This document shows, piece by piece, positions 1 through 8,663 of a stretch of DNA of 64,000 nt. The stretch's first letter is position 1. Each line of letters begins with the position of its first letter. The notes beneath the pieces are model-generated. The model was not told the origin of the DNA. It saw nothing but the letters and a program-made list of their open reading frames with translations, and did no database searches. The DNA lies in assembly GCA_035248725.1 (NCBI GenBank), contig DATFHG010000080.1, positions 6,212-70,211 of the forward strand, in the 5' to 3' direction. Made by a program: the position numbers and the translations under genes. Origin of the DNA: DASPMP01 sp035248725 (GTDB lineage: Bacteria; Gemmatimonadota; Gemmatimonadetes; Gemmatimonadales; Gemmatimonadaceae).

Positions 1-401
1 GCCAGGCGACCGAAAAAGTCCGCCAGGAGTCCGGCGGACAAGTAGCACCCCGGGAACTGCATCGCGCTCGCGGGATCGGACTCCGCCCAGTCGGCTGAAT
101 CGAGCGTCATCACCGAGTCGTGCAGGACGCCGACGGTGAGTCGCCCCCAGCCGAGCTCCGCGAAGAAATCTGCGGCGCGCCGCTCGAACTCCGGCGCGGC
201 CATCTTTTCCGGCTCCGGCTGACCGCGCTCCTTCGTCCACGCCGCGAACGCGCGATACAGACCTGCGCCGCCGGCATATCCGGCTTCCTGCAGGTAGGCG
301 GCAGCGTTGGTGCCGGCGTCCCGGAACAGCACCGTGCGCAGCGACGTGAGCGCGTCGCGCGTGAGTCCCACCATACCGTTTGCCACGAGGTCCACTGACA
401 C
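1..401 (-). CDS. Partial protein, possibly V4R-like ligand-binding domain
   Basis: An open minus-strand frame begins just past the ligA stop and runs off the left edge, giving about 133 residues. The most upstream start is GTG at 401. An ATG at 374 (MVGLTRDALTSL) is the alternative, and neither has a clear ribosome binding site. The segment has LHDSVMTLDSADW, then FPGCYLSAGLLADFFGRLA. The latter resembles the Cys...G-x-L-x-x-F ending of V4R small-molecule-binding domains, but this is a weak impression. It is the last visible gene of the ligA operon, 18 bases downstream of ligA. Composition is protein-like throughout. Function is unknown. Confidence 0.55.
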   Translation of the reverse strand, partial: MSVDLVANGMVGLTRDALTSLRTVLFRDAGTNAAAYLQEAGYAGGAGLYRAFAAWTKERGQPEPEKMAAPEFERRAADFFAELGWGRLTVGVLHDSVMTLDSADWAESDPASAMQFPGCYLSAGLLADFFGRL

Positions 402-419
402 GAGTCTGGGGTGGAGGTG

Positions 420-2459
420 CTAGTCGGTGCCGCCGTTCACGAGCTCGATGAGCTCTTTCTCGCCGATGACCTTCACGCCGAGCGTTCGAGCCTTCTCCAG
501 TTTACTGCCCGGGTCGGCTCCCGCAACGACGAATGACGTCTTCTTCGATACGCCGCTCGTCACCTTGCCGCCGTTGCCCTCGATGAGCGCCGTCGCCTGG
601 TCGCGCGAGAGCGTTTCGAGCGTGCCGGTGAGCACGAGCGTCATCCCCTTCAGCGCGCCCGTGCTTTTCTGCCGCGGCTCCTCGAAGGTGAGTCCGCGTC
701 GACGCAGCTTCTCCACCAACCGTCGGGCGTCCGCGTTGCCGAACCAGTCGGTCACGGATTTCGCAATCGCCTCGCCCATGCCGTGGATGCCAAGGATGTC
801 TTCCTCGCTGGCCGCGAGCAGCGCGTCCATCGTTCCGAAGTGGCGCGCCAGCTCGCGGGCTGCGATTTCGCCGACATGATCGATGCCCAGGCCGAACAGG
901 AGACGCGACAGTGGCTGCGCCTTGGACGCTGCGATCGCCTCGACCAGCTGTTCGGCGCTCTTTTCGGCGAAACGTTCGAGCTTCGTGAGCTGCCCGACCT
1001 TGAGGTCGTAGAGATCCGACGCGTCGTGCACCAGCTCCGCGTCGATGAGCTGCTGGATGCGTGCGTACGACAGGCCGCGAATGTCCATGGCGCTACGCGA
1101 CGCGAAATGGACCAGTCCTTCCAGCTGTCGCGCGGGACACTCGAAGTTGGGGCAATACAACATCCCGCGCTCCACGCCGGGCACGGCCTCGGTGCCACAG
1201 CGCGGACATTGTCTCGGCGGCTCATACGGCTTCGGCGGATTCGTGGGATCGCGTCGATCGGGCACGGGTCCGATGACCTGTGGGATCACTTCCCCGGCGC
1301 GCTTCACCTGAACGATGTCGCCGTCGCGCAGATCCTTGTCGCGGATCAGCTCGAAGTTGTGCAGCGTCGCCAATTGCACGGTTGCGCCCCCGATCTCCAC
1401 GGGCTGCAGCACCGCGAACGGGTTCAGTGTCCCCGTGCGACCGACATTGACGTCGATCTTGATGAGCTTCGTTTCCGCGATGTCGGGCGCAAACTTGCGT
1501 GCGATGGCGTATCGGGGCTCGCGTCCGCCGATGACGCCGAGATCCGGCCAGAGCCGCATGTCGTTGACCTTCACGACACCGCCGTCGATCGCGAAGTCGA
1601 GCGTGCCGCGTATCCGCTGCTCGACCTCGTCCGCCCATGCGTGCACCTCGGCGAGCGTGGCGGCGCGACGCCGGTTCGGGGCGACCGGGAGGCCCCATTC
1701 CTGGAGCACGTCCAGCAGCGCGAACTGCTCCATCGCGGGCATCTCGTCGCCCTCCGTGACCGCGACGGCGTAGGCAAAGAATCGCAGCGGTCGCGCGGCG
1801 CTGATCGCGGGATCGAGCATGCGCAGCGAGCCGGCGGCGGAGTTGCGCGGATTGGCATAGACCGGCTCGCCCGCGCGCACGCGCTCCTCGTTCATCTTCT
1901 CGAACCCGCTGAACGGCATGTATACCTCGCCGCGCACTTCCATCTGGAACGGGTGCCCCGTGCCGCGCAGGCGCAGCGGGATCTGGCGGATCGTGCGCAG
2001 ATTCGGCGTCACGTTCTCGCCGACGACGCCGTTGCCTCGCGTCGCACCCGCGATCAGTACACCCTCGCGATACGTGAGGCTCACCGCCGCGCCGTCGATC
2101 TTGAGCTCGCAGGTGTAGCCTGATCTACGCACGTCGTCGCCCGCGAGGCGCACCAGCCGCTCTTCCCAGTCCTCCAGCTCCTGCGCGCTGAAGGCGTTCG
2201 CCAGCGACAGCATCGGCACCAGATGCTGATGCTTGGCGAGCGCGCTCTGCGGCTCGATACCCACTCGCAGCGTGGGAGAGTCAGCGGTGCGGAGCGTGGG
2301 GTGCGCGGCCTCCAGCTGCTGGAGCTCGCGAAAGAGCTGGTCGTACGCGGCGTCCGGCATCGACGGCCGGTCGAGCACGTAGTACTCGTACGTCGCCCGC
2401 TCGATCTTCTCGCGCAGGGTGGAGGCCCGCGCGGCGAGCGCCGGGTCAACGGCAGTCAT
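420..2459 (-). CDS. ligA: NAD-dependent DNA ligase LigA
   Basis: 679 residues, normal length for LigA. It seals nicks using NAD+ during replication and repair. Order: N-terminal Ia region (YEYYVLDRPSMPDAAYD), adenylation domain with the nucleotide-accepting lysine in CELKIDG (Lys120), OB fold, four-cysteine zinc finger (CPRCG...CPNFEC), helix-hairpin-helix region (LFGLGIDHVGEIAARELARH) and a C-terminal BRCT domain (KGMTLVLTGTLE). The ATG at 2459 was chosen because it begins MTAVDPALAARAS, directly before the conserved N-terminus, one base after the stop of the upstream GAF gene. The longer upstream extension lies antisense-like over the GAF gene and is arginine/serine-rich noise. The gene sits in an operon with signalling proteins. 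Confidence 0.97.
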   Translation of the reverse strand: MTAVDPALAARASTLREKIERATYEYYVLDRPSMPDAAYDQLFRELQQLEAAHPTLRTADSPTLRVGIEPQSALAKHQHLVPMLSLANAFSAQELEDWEERLVRLAGDDVRRSGYTCELKIDGAAVSLTYREGVLIAGATRGNGVVGENVTPNLRTIRQIPLRLRGTGHPFQMEVRGEVYMPFSGFEKMNEERVRAGEPVYANPRNSAAGSLRMLDPAISAARPLRFFAYAVAVTEGDEMPAMEQFALLDVLQEWGLPVAPNRRRAATLAEVHAWADEVEQRIRGTLDFAIDGGVVKVNDMRLWPDLGVIGGREPRYAIARKFAPDIAETKLIKIDVNVGRTGTLNPFAVLQPVEIGGATVQLATLHNFELIRDKDLRDGDIVQVKRAGEVIPQVIGPVPDRRDPTNPPKPYEPPRQCPRCGTEAVPGVERGMLYCPNFECPARQLEGLVHFASRSAMDIRGLSYARIQQLIDAELVHDASDLYDLKVGQLTKLERFAEKSAEQLVEAIAASKAQPLSRLLFGLGIDHVGEIAARELARHFGTMDALLAASEEDILGIHGMGEAIAKSVTDWFGNADARRLVEKLRRRGLTFEEPRQKSTGALKGMTLVLTGTLETLSRDQATALIEGNGGKVTSGVSKKTSFVVAGADPGSKLEKARTLGVKVIGEKELIELVNGGTD

Positions 2460-2460
2460 G

Positions 2461-3312
2461 CTAGCCCTTGGATTCTTCCTCCAGGACTTGCATCGCGACG
2501 CTGACGAGGCGTTCGAGCTCCTCGTCCGCGGCCTTGGGCAGGAGCGTTTCGGCCCACGTATGCGTTTCCGCCGTCGCGTAGCGGTCCAGCAGACGGCGCA
2601 GGAAGGAGACGAGCGCGATGCGCTGCAGCTCCGAGCGGCGGTGCGCGGTGGACACGTCATGCTGCTCGCGCATGAGGGATTCGAAGCGGTGCGCGTTGCG
2701 CAGCGCCTTTGCGGTGAGCGACGCCACCACCTGACAGAAGCGCACGTCCGCGTCGCTGAACGGCTCGGCGTCACGGTCGGTGCGCAAGAAAATCGCGCCG
2801 ATCACGCTCTCCTGCCATTGAATCGGCACGACGACGATGGACCGGACGTTCCGCATGTCCAGCTGCGACTTCACCGCGCGCAGCATCGGATCGTTCGGTG
2901 CGTCCGGGATGAACACGGTCTCGCCGGACTCGAACGCGCGCTTGAGCTCCGGATACCGGTTGATGTCCACCACGAGATTCCGGATGCTCGGATCCTCGTA
3001 GCTCGCGACGAGACGCACCTCCTCCTTTTCCGCGGTGAGGAAGATGGCGCAGCGGTCCAGGCCGAACGCGTCGCCCAGCTTGCGTGCGATCGCCTGCAGG
3101 ATGTCGACGAAGTGCAGCGACGCCGAGATCTCCTGCAGGATGTCGACGACGGCAACAAGGTGGTCGCGCTCGCGCTGCAGCTCGGCGAGCCGCGCGCGAA
3201 GCCGCGGCAGCTCGTCCGGACCGCCGTCAGCTGGCCCGGCGGTATGCTCCGGACGTGTCTCCGCTGGCTGCGCCAACGGGTTGTTCGGCAACCTGCTGTG
3301 CGGGATTGTCAC
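2461..3312 (-). CDS. GAF-domain sensory protein
   Basis: 283 residues, cytoplasmic, with no signal peptide or membrane segment. A leucine-rich coiled coil (about residues 35-60) leads into a GAF domain (about 60-205: LGDAFGLDRCAIFLTAEKEEVRLVA and IVVVPIQWQESVIGAIFL), followed by a charged helical tail. GAF domains bind small ligands or mediate dimerisation; no catalytic output domain is visible. The frame starts at GTG 3312 and overlaps the upstream GGDEF gene by 86 bases, so a later internal start is possible. The stop abuts the ligA start. It may work with the GGDEF and receiver proteins of the same operon; that is inference. Confidence 0.8.
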   Translation of the reverse strand: MTIPHSRLPNNPLAQPAETRPEHTAGPADGGPDELPRLRARLAELQRERDHLVAVVDILQEISASLHFVDILQAIARKLGDAFGLDRCAIFLTAEKEEVRLVASYEDPSIRNLVVDINRYPELKRAFESGETVFIPDAPNDPMLRAVKSQLDMRNVRSIVVVPIQWQESVIGAIFLRTDRDAEPFSDADVRFCQVVASLTAKALRNAHRFESLMREQHDVSTAHRRSELQRIALVSFLRRLLDRYATAETHTWAETLLPKAADEELERLVSVAMQVLEEESKG

Positions 3313-4312
3313 CGTTGGCGGCAGTATGGGCGTTGAACTCGTCGCTGTCGAACCGGACGACGCGATTGCGGCCCGTCTCCTTTGCCACGTACAGCGCGTC
3401 GTCAGCGGCCCGCATCAGACCGTCGCCATGGGTCACGCGAGGGTGCGGCGCGCCGGCGACGCCGAAGCTCGCCGTGCGACGGATGGAGCCGCCGTCGAAG
3501 ACGAATGTATGGGCCTCGACGGCTTTCCGCACGCGCTCGGCAAACGTCACCGACGCGTCGAGGACGGTGCCGGGGAGCAACACGATGAATTCCTCGCCGC
3601 CGTACCGCCCGACGCGGTCGATCTCACGTGCTTCGCGCTTCAGGATTCCCGCGAACTGTTTCAGGACGGCGTCGCCGGCATGGTGGCCGTGCTCGTCGTT
3701 CACGCTCTTGAAGCGGTCCAGGTCGCACATGACGCAGGACAGCGGCTCCGCCAGCCGCTCGCCATGCGCGAACATCTGTTCCATCTGCTGCTCGATGTAG
3801 CGGCGATTGTCGAGGCCCGTGAGGCCGTCCGTGCGCGACATGTGACGCAGCCGCTCGTTGGCCTCCAGCAGCTGACGTTCGCGCTCCTCGAGCTCCTCCT
3901 GGAGTCGCTTGATGCGCAGCATCGAGCGGAGGCGGGCCTTGAGCTCCGCAAACTCGATGGGCTTGGTGATGTAGTCGTCGGCGCCCGCCTCGAGTCCCTC
4001 CACCTTGCTCTCGGTGGAGTCGAGCGCCGTCTGCATGATGATGGGGATGAACGGCAGCGCGGGATTCTGCTTGACCCGACGCGCGACCTCATTGCCGTCG
4101 ATCGTCGGCATCATCACGTCCAGCAGGATGAGATCGGGCGGGCTCTGGTCCACCGCCTGAAGGGCCTCCGCGCCATCGTGCGCGGTATCCACGGAGTAGC
4201 CCCAGGCCTCGAGCCGCACTTTCAGCAGCTCGACATTGTCTTCGTGATCGTCGACTACGAGGATGCGGCCTGTCGACTCGTCCTCGTGCACGCTCTCATT
4301 GCGCGGGGTCAT
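3227..4312 (-). CDS. Response regulator with GGDEF diguanylate cyclase domain (PleD-like)
   Basis: 361 residues. A receiver domain (about 16-135) has the acidic pair DD at 21-22, phospho-acceptor Asp65 in LILLDVMMPT and Lys118 in ITKP. A short coiled coil (135-158) connects it to a GGDEF domain (about 160-325). The active-site motif is GGEEF (238-242), a functional variant, and an inhibitory RxxD site (Arg229-Asp232) lies five residues upstream, so feedback inhibition by c-di-GMP is expected. The ATG at 4312 gives MTPRNESVHEDE and overlaps the upstream receiver gene by 17 bases. Likely role: phosphorylation-dependent c-di-GMP synthesis. The histidine kinase is not in this window. Confidence 0.93.
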   Translation of the reverse strand: MTPRNESVHEDESTGRILVVDDHEDNVELLKVRLEAWGYSVDTAHDGAEALQAVDQSPPDLILLDVMMPTIDGNEVARRVKQNPALPFIPIIMQTALDSTESKVEGLEAGADDYITKPIEFAELKARLRSMLRIKRLQEELEERERQLLEANERLRHMSRTDGLTGLDNRRYIEQQMEQMFAHGERLAEPLSCVMCDLDRFKSVNDEHGHHAGDAVLKQFAGILKREAREIDRVGRYGGEEFIVLLPGTVLDASVTFAERVRKAVEAHTFVFDGGSIRRTASFGVAGAPHPRVTHGDGLMRAADDALYVAKETGRNRVVRFDSDEFNAHTAANGDNPAQQVAEQPVGAASGDTSGAYRRAS

Positions 4313-4688
4313 CGCGGCCGAGGAACTTCTGGACTTCTGCCACCACAGCGCGCGGTTCGCACGGCTTCGCGAGATACCCGTCGCATCCCACTTCCATCGC
4401 TTTCTCACGATCGGAGGCCAGCGCGTGCGCGGTCAACGCAATGATCGGAATGTCGCGCGTTCCCGGATCGTGCTTCAACACCTGCGTCGCCTCCCACCCG
4501 TCGATGATGGGAATCGAGATGTCCATGAGAATCAGGTCCGGCTTCTCGGACCGCGCCTTCGCGATCCCCTCTTCACCGTTCAAGGCCTCGCTGACCTGAT
4601 AGCCGAAGTGCCGCAAGATCGTGGAATACACGATGCGGTTGTCTTCATTGTCCTCGACCAGCAAGACGGTCTTTCCCTGGGTGCTCAT
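4296..4688 (-). CDS. Single-domain response regulator (CheY-like)
   Basis: 130 residues consisting only of a receiver domain: VLLVEDNEDN acidic pocket, Asp56 in LILMDISIP as phospho-acceptor, the TAH switch region and a Lys in YLAKP. The ATG at 4688 gives MSTQGKTVLLVEDNED and is preceded on its strand by a good ribosome binding site (AGGAAGG). An upstream in-frame ATG at 4745 lacks support. It is the first gene of a five-gene overlapping minus-strand operon (receiver, receiver-GGDEF, GAF, ligA, V4R-like). DivK-type or Spo0F-type phosphorelay roles are plausible; nothing in the sequence decides between them. Confidence 0.92.
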   Translation of the reverse strand: MSTQGKTVLLVEDNEDNRIVYSTILRHFGYQVSEALNGEEGIAKARSEKPDLILMDISIPIIDGWEATQVLKHDPGTRDIPIIALTAHALASDREKAMEVGCDGYLAKPCEPRAVVAEVQKFLGRDDPAQ

Positions 4689-4870
4689 TCCCTTCCTCTG
4701 TGAAGAGGCGGCCTGCTTTTCTGGCAAGTTGGCGGTGGGTACCATACGTCAGACGCCTCGTAGCAAGCGAATACTTCTCGCGGCACCAGCAGAAGGGCAG
4801 GCGGGCGAGAAGGTCAAATTAGCTGGGACTTGACTAGCAATTTTCTTACCAAGGCACGAGGGATTATCCG

Positions 4871-5188
4871 ATGGCGTACGCAGGCAAAACCAGCGATCCA
4901 CGCACTTCCCGCTCAGCACCTAACGTTCGAAGGAATCAAACGTTAGCGCCCGCCATCGACAGACCGCCGCACGCGGCCACGTTGGCCACGGGCATCGCCG
5001 TCGGACTCCTGGTGGGCGTTGGTGTCGCGTTGCTGTTCGCTCCAGAGTCCGGTGCCGACACGCGTCATCGGCTCAGGCGCAGGTTCAGGAAAGCGCGGCG
5101 TCGCGGCCGCGATGCGTGGGACGACCTTCGCGACGAGCTACGCCGAGCCCGCCGCGAGCGACGGCGTGCGGCTACCGAAGCTCCTTGA
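4871..5188 (+). CDS. YtxH-like small membrane protein
   Basis: 105 residues. A polar N-terminus is followed by one hydrophobic segment (about 38-58, LATGIAVGLLVGVGVALLFAP) ending in the APxSGxxTR motif typical of YtxH/GvpP-like proteins (APESGADTRHRLR). The C-terminal half is a strongly basic amphipathic helix rich in Arg. Such proteins are membrane-anchored and often linked to general stress, but the molecular role is unknown. Its 3' end overlaps the convergent TPR gene by 17 bases. Confidence 0.75.
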   Translation: MAYAGKTSDPRTSRSAPNVRRNQTLAPAIDRPPHAATLATGIAVGLLVGVGVALLFAPESGADTRHRLRRRFRKARRRGRDAWDDLRDELRRARRERRRAATEAP

Positions 5189-5927
5189 GCTCGCGTTCGG
5201 CCTGCTGCTGATACGACCGGTCGTTGTAGTCGCGCAGCTTGAGACGCAGCGCTGTCTGGTACTCGCCACGAGCCTTGGCGACCTCGCCGCGATCGCGATA
5301 CACGCCCGCGAGATCGAGGCGGTGGACGATACGGTCGGGTTCGAGCATGACCGCTCGCTCCAGCAATCGTTGCGCGTCGTTCCAGTTCGCCTCGTCGAAC
5401 GTCTTCCCGCCGAGCAGGTTTTTCGCCATGAATCGCGTGAATCCGCTCAACCGCATGATGTTGGCATGCCACAGCGCCATCACGTGCAGCGCACCGGCGT
5501 TCGTCGAATCGATCTGCAGCGCCGCCAACCCTTCCTTGCGCACTTCGCCGGCGTACTTGACCCGGTCGCGCGGGCCCAGCGACAGCGCGCGTCTCCCGAT
5601 TGCCTTGGCCAGCGCGAAATGGGCCATGGATGATTTCGGGTCGGCCTGCACGGCGCGTCGCGCGTACTGCTCGCCAAGACGATAGAGACTGTCGCGGGCC
5701 GCATCGTTGAATTCGCCGAGATCGACCGCTTCCACGGCGGCGCGCCACAAGGCCTCGCCGCTACTCGGATCCAGACGTACCGCTTCTTGATAGTGCGTCA
5801 ACGCGGCGGCAGCGTTCATCGCCGTATGCTCGTTGTCGCCGAGGACGATGTGATCCGCCGCCGTCTGCGCCGCCACGAGACCAGGGACCAGCACGGTTGC
5901 AGCGAGTGCGATCGCGCGCAAGTTCAT
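5172..5927 (-). CDS. Secreted TPR-repeat protein
   Basis: 251 residues with a cleavable signal peptide (MNLRAIALAATVLVPGLVAA, cleavage near AAQ). The mature part is a run of tetratricopeptide-like helices, for example AAAALTHYQEAVRLDPSSGEAL, YARRAVQADPKSSMAHFALA, and near the end a repeat beginning AQRLLERAVMLEPD. It is likely a periplasmic scaffold. The ATG at 5927 was chosen because it starts the signal peptide; the longer frame to 6011 adds unrelated residues and overlaps the divergent nucleoside phosphorylase. The exact role is unknown. Confidence 0.85.
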   Translation of the reverse strand: MNLRAIALAATVLVPGLVAAQTAADHIVLGDNEHTAMNAAAALTHYQEAVRLDPSSGEALWRAAVEAVDLGEFNDAARDSLYRLGEQYARRAVQADPKSSMAHFALAKAIGRRALSLGPRDRVKYAGEVRKEGLAALQIDSTNAGALHVMALWHANIMRLSGFTRFMAKNLLGGKTFDEANWNDAQRLLERAVMLEPDRIVHRLDLAGVYRDRGEVAKARGEYQTALRLKLRDYNDRSYQQQAERELKELR

Positions 5928-5949
5928 GCGAGAGCTCCGGACAGGAAGA

Positions 5950-5968
5950 ACCGCGGTAGCGCCGCGGT
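5950..5968. promoter_or_regulatory. Dyad in the divergent TPR/nucleoside phosphorylase intergenic region
   Basis: ACCGCGG and CCGCGGT form a perfect 7-bp inverted repeat with a 5-base spacer in the 74-bp gap between the two divergent genes. It could be an operator or the foot of a small hairpin. GC-rich dyads of this size can arise by chance here, so confidence is low. Confidence 0.3.
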
Positions 5969-6001
5969 CGCCAACGATAGAAATACCCCGCAACACGGTC
6001 A

Positions 6002-7330
6002 ATGCTCGCACATCGGCTGATCGAGAGGAAACGCGACGGCGGAAAGCTCGACGCCGGTGAATGGCGCGCGCTCGTGATGGCGTACGCTGCCGGCCACGTG
6101 CCCGATTATCAGATGTCCGCGTTCCTCATGGCGTGCTTCCTCCGCGGGCTCGACCGGCAGGAAACCGCCGCGCTCACCGACGCGATGCTGAACTCCGGCG
6201 TGCGCTTCGAGCTCAGCGCGCTCGGGAAACCGCGTGTCGACAAACATTCCATCGGCGGCGTCGGCGACAAAGTGTCGCTCATCCTCGCCCCGCTCGTCTC
6301 GTGCTTCGGCGTCGCGGTCCCGATGGTTTCTGGTCGCGGCCTTGGCCATACGGGCGGCACGCTCGACAAGCTCGAATCGATTCCGGGATTCCGCACGGAT
6401 CTCACCATCGCGGAGGCGCGCGACCAGCTCGAGGCGCTCGGTTGTGCGATGATGGGTCAGACGGCCGAGATCGCGCCGGCGGACAAGAAGATGTACGCGC
6501 TGCGCGACGCCACGGCGACCGTGGAGTCCATCCCGCTCATTGCGTCGAGCATCATGAGCAAGAAGCTCGCGGAAGACCTCACCGGACTGGTGCTCGACAT
6601 CAAGCGTGGTTCGGGCGCGTTCCTCACGTCGTTCGAGCAGGAAGTCGCGCTGGCAACGGAAATGGTCGGACTTGGGGAAGCGCACGGATGTCCCGTGGTC
6701 GCGTTGTTCACCGCGATGGACCGCCCCCTCGGCCGAGCGTGCGGCAATGCGCTCGAGGTCGAGGAGGCCATCGCTGCACTGCGTGGCGAAGGTCCTGACG
6801 ATCTGCTCGACGTCACGCTCGCGCTCGGCGCGGAAATGCTCGTGCTTGCGGGCGTGGCGTCCGACCGGGACGTCGCCCGCGCGGACTTGCGGGAGATGCT
6901 CGCGTCGGGAAAGGCGGCGGAGCAGTTCCGAAAAATCGTCGAGCGGCAGGGCGGGGATCCCAGCGTACTCGACGACACGGCGCTGCTGCCGCAGGCGCGC
7001 GAATGCGAGCTGTACACGGCGCCACGCGGCGGCGTTGTGAAGGCCGTGGAACCGCGGGCGATCGGACGCGGAATCATCGGCCTTGGCGGCGGGCGCACGA
7101 CCATGGCCGACGTCATCGATCCCGCGGTCGGATTCGTGATCACGGCGAAGCCCGGTGATTGGGTGCAGAGCGGCGAGCCGGTCGCTTCCATATATGCACG
7201 CGACCGCGCCGGCATCGAGCGCGGCAAGGCGACGCTCCGGTCGGCCATCGTGGTGACTGACGAGGCCGAGCCTCCGCTCCCGCTCATCTCTCATCGCGTG
7301 ACCAAGGCTGGTCTGGAAGTCCTGTCCTGA
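6002..7330 (+). CDS. deoA: Pyrimidine-nucleoside (thymidine) phosphorylase
   Basis: 442 residues, the usual length. It catalyses phosphorolysis of thymidine or uridine to base and (deoxy)ribose-1-phosphate in nucleoside salvage. Visible features: N-terminal helical domain with GEWRALVMAYAAGHVPDYQMSA (positions not exactly counted), the family signature KHSIGGVGDK, the glycine-rich phosphate loop SGRGLGHTGGTLDKLESIPG, KRGSGAF, and a C-terminal barrel-sandwich domain (GLGGGR...GDWV). The start ATG at 6002 leaves 74 bp to the divergent TPR gene. Sequence alone does not separate thymidine-specific DeoA from broader pyrimidine nucleoside phosphorylase. Confidence 0.93.
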   Translation: MLAHRLIERKRDGGKLDAGEWRALVMAYAAGHVPDYQMSAFLMACFLRGLDRQETAALTDAMLNSGVRFELSALGKPRVDKHSIGGVGDKVSLILAPLVSCFGVAVPMVSGRGLGHTGGTLDKLESIPGFRTDLTIAEARDQLEALGCAMMGQTAEIAPADKKMYALRDATATVESIPLIASSIMSKKLAEDLTGLVLDIKRGSGAFLTSFEQEVALATEMVGLGEAHGCPVVALFTAMDRPLGRACGNALEVEEAIAALRGEGPDDLLDVTLALGAEMLVLAGVASDRDVARADLREMLASGKAAEQFRKIVERQGGDPSVLDDTALLPQARECELYTAPRGGVVKAVEPRAIGRGIIGLGGGRTTMADVIDPAVGFVITAKPGDWVQSGEPVASIYARDRAGIERGKATLRSAIVVTDEAEPPLPLISHRVTKAGLEVLS

Positions 7331-7349
7331 AGGCCGGCGAAAATCCCTC

Positions 7350-7403
7350 TTGACGGCGGCGGTGCGTGTGCTAATAGTTTAGCACGATGCTAATAAATTA
7401 GCA
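7350..7403 (+). promoter_or_regulatory. Promoter with two BlaI/MecI-type operators
   Basis: Two perfect 16-base dyads of form TGCTAA-N4-TTAGCA lie at 7369-7384 and 7388-7403, 19 bp apart centre to centre. A -35-like TTGACG (7350-7355) precedes them and a plausible -10 (TAATAG, 7372-7377) falls inside the first dyad. A ribosome binding site GGAG (7409-7412) and the ATG at 7420 follow. Position and form match what is known of BlaI/MecI/CopY-family operators, and a BlaI-family gene lies downstream. Repressor binding would block the -10 region. No similar dyad precedes the repressor gene itself, so one promoter probably serves all three genes. Confidence 0.8.
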
Positions 7404-7419
7404 CCAACGGAGCATAGTC

Positions 7420-8598
7420 ATGCCGATTCGCATCCAGACCGTTCTCGCGCTCACATCGCTTGCCGCTCTCGTCCCGACAATCGCGCCAGCACAGGCGTGC
7501 ATCACGGGCCGTCTCGCTCAACGTGGCACCATCCAGAATTGGACAAGCCACATCAGCGATAGCGGCAACCAGACCACCACGATCCGCACGCAGCGCGGCA
7601 ATTGCGAGCTGCGACTCGACGCGCGCGGCGACTTCAGCATGCGTCCCGACCTGAAGGCCTTCGATCGGGTGGGGGACTACGTGGAGGTGGAAGAGCGCGA
7701 CGGCGACAAGAGTCGTCGCGTGCGCGTGACCTCGCGCGGCGGCGTGCTCGAGTACCGCTGGACAGTGGACGGAGTCAACGGCTTCGACGTGGATCGCGAC
7801 CAGTGGCTCGCCGACATGCTGCTTGCCGTCGAACGCCTCACCGGTACGATGGCCAAGCCCCGTGTGGCTGCGATGCTGCAACAGGGCGGCGTCAACGCGG
7901 TGCTCGACGAGACCGCCCGGCTGGCTACGGATTACGCCAAGCGGATGTACTTCATCGAGCTGTTCGCGGACGCGAAGCTGAACGACGACCAGGTGGAGCG
8001 CGTGCTGGGCCAGGCGGCGGACTCGATGTCCTCCGATTACGAACGCGCGGAGCTGATCCGGATGCTCGCGACGCGCGGCAAAATGAATGACCGCCTCGCG
8101 CGCGGCGTGATTCGCGTCGCCGATCGCATGTCGTCCGATTACGAGAAACGTCGGGCGCTCAGCGCGGCCATCGACGCCGTCAGTACGCCCGAAGCACGCA
8201 CCGCGCTGTTCCGCACGGCATCCAGCATGTCATCCAGCTACGAGCTCGCGGAGCTGCTCATCGCGGCGGAAGCACGCAGTTTCGTAGACACGGTGTCCGC
8301 CGGCGCGTACTTCACCGCGGTCGATCGCGTGACGTCGGACTACGAGCGCCACCGCACGCTGTCGGCGCTGCTGAAGCAGCACCCGACGTCACCGGACATT
8401 CTCGCCGGAGTATTGCGGGCGTCGACGTCCATCACCTCGGACTTCGAGCTCGCGAGCCTCCTTGTGGAGTTCGCGGGAACGACACCGGTGCGGGGCGAGC
8501 TCCGCGAGCTGTACCTCAAGGCGACGCGCGCCATCACATCCGACTTCGAGTACCGGCGCGCGCTCCAGGCGCTGCTCGAGCAGGACCGTCGCACGTGA
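7420..8598 (+). CDS. Secreted protein of 34-residue 'SDYE' helical repeats
   Basis: 392 residues. Signal peptide (about 1-25, ending IAPAQA), then a beta-rich domain (about 26-135) with two cysteines (27, 62) and an EEVERDG-like acidic strand region around VEVEERDGDK, then seven repeats of about 34 residues to the C-terminus. Each repeat has a core [M/I/V]-[S/T]-S-D-[Y/F]-E; cores start near residues 168 (degenerate LATDYAK), 203, 237, 270, 304, 338 and 372. The regular spacing suggests an alpha solenoid. No catalytic motif is visible. It is the first gene after the double BlaI operator and shares its repeat unit with the M56 peptidase two genes downstream. Periplasmic or extracellular role; function unknown. 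Confidence 0.85.
   Translation: MPIRIQTVLALTSLAALVPTIAPAQACITGRLAQRGTIQNWTSHISDSGNQTTTIRTQRGNCELRLDARGDFSMRPDLKAFDRVGDYVEVEERDGDKSRRVRVTSRGGVLEYRWTVDGVNGFDVDRDQWLADMLLAVERLTGTMAKPRVAAMLQQGGVNAVLDETARLATDYAKRMYFIELFADAKLNDDQVERVLGQAADSMSSDYERAELIRMLATRGKMNDRLARGVIRVADRMSSDYEKRRALSAAIDAVSTPEARTALFRTASSMSSSYELAELLIAAEARSFVDTVSAGAYFTAVDRVTSDYERHRTLSALLKQHPTSPDILAGVLRASTSITSDFELASLLVEFAGTTPVRGELRELYLKATRAITSDFEYRRALQALLEQDRRT
7921..8595 (+). repeat. Seven tandem 34-codon repeats (secreted protein)
   Basis: Protein-level repeat array with near-constant period: core motifs LATDYAK, MSSDYER, MSSDYEK, MSSSYEL, VTSDYER, ITSDFEL and ITSDFEY are spaced 35, 34, 33, 34, 34 and 34 residues apart. DNA-level identity between units is limited, so the array is old rather than a recent expansion. 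Confidence 0.85.
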
Positions 8599-8663
8599 GG
8601 CCTGCCGAGCGGCCGCACGCAGTGCATTCTTCAGATACCGACTCCCGATACCGGACGCGTCGT

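Noticed and set aside
120..398. A 92-codon plus-strand frame at the left edge
   Set aside because: Arg/Ala-rich with no domain, while the minus strand carries a protein-like frame in operon with ligA.
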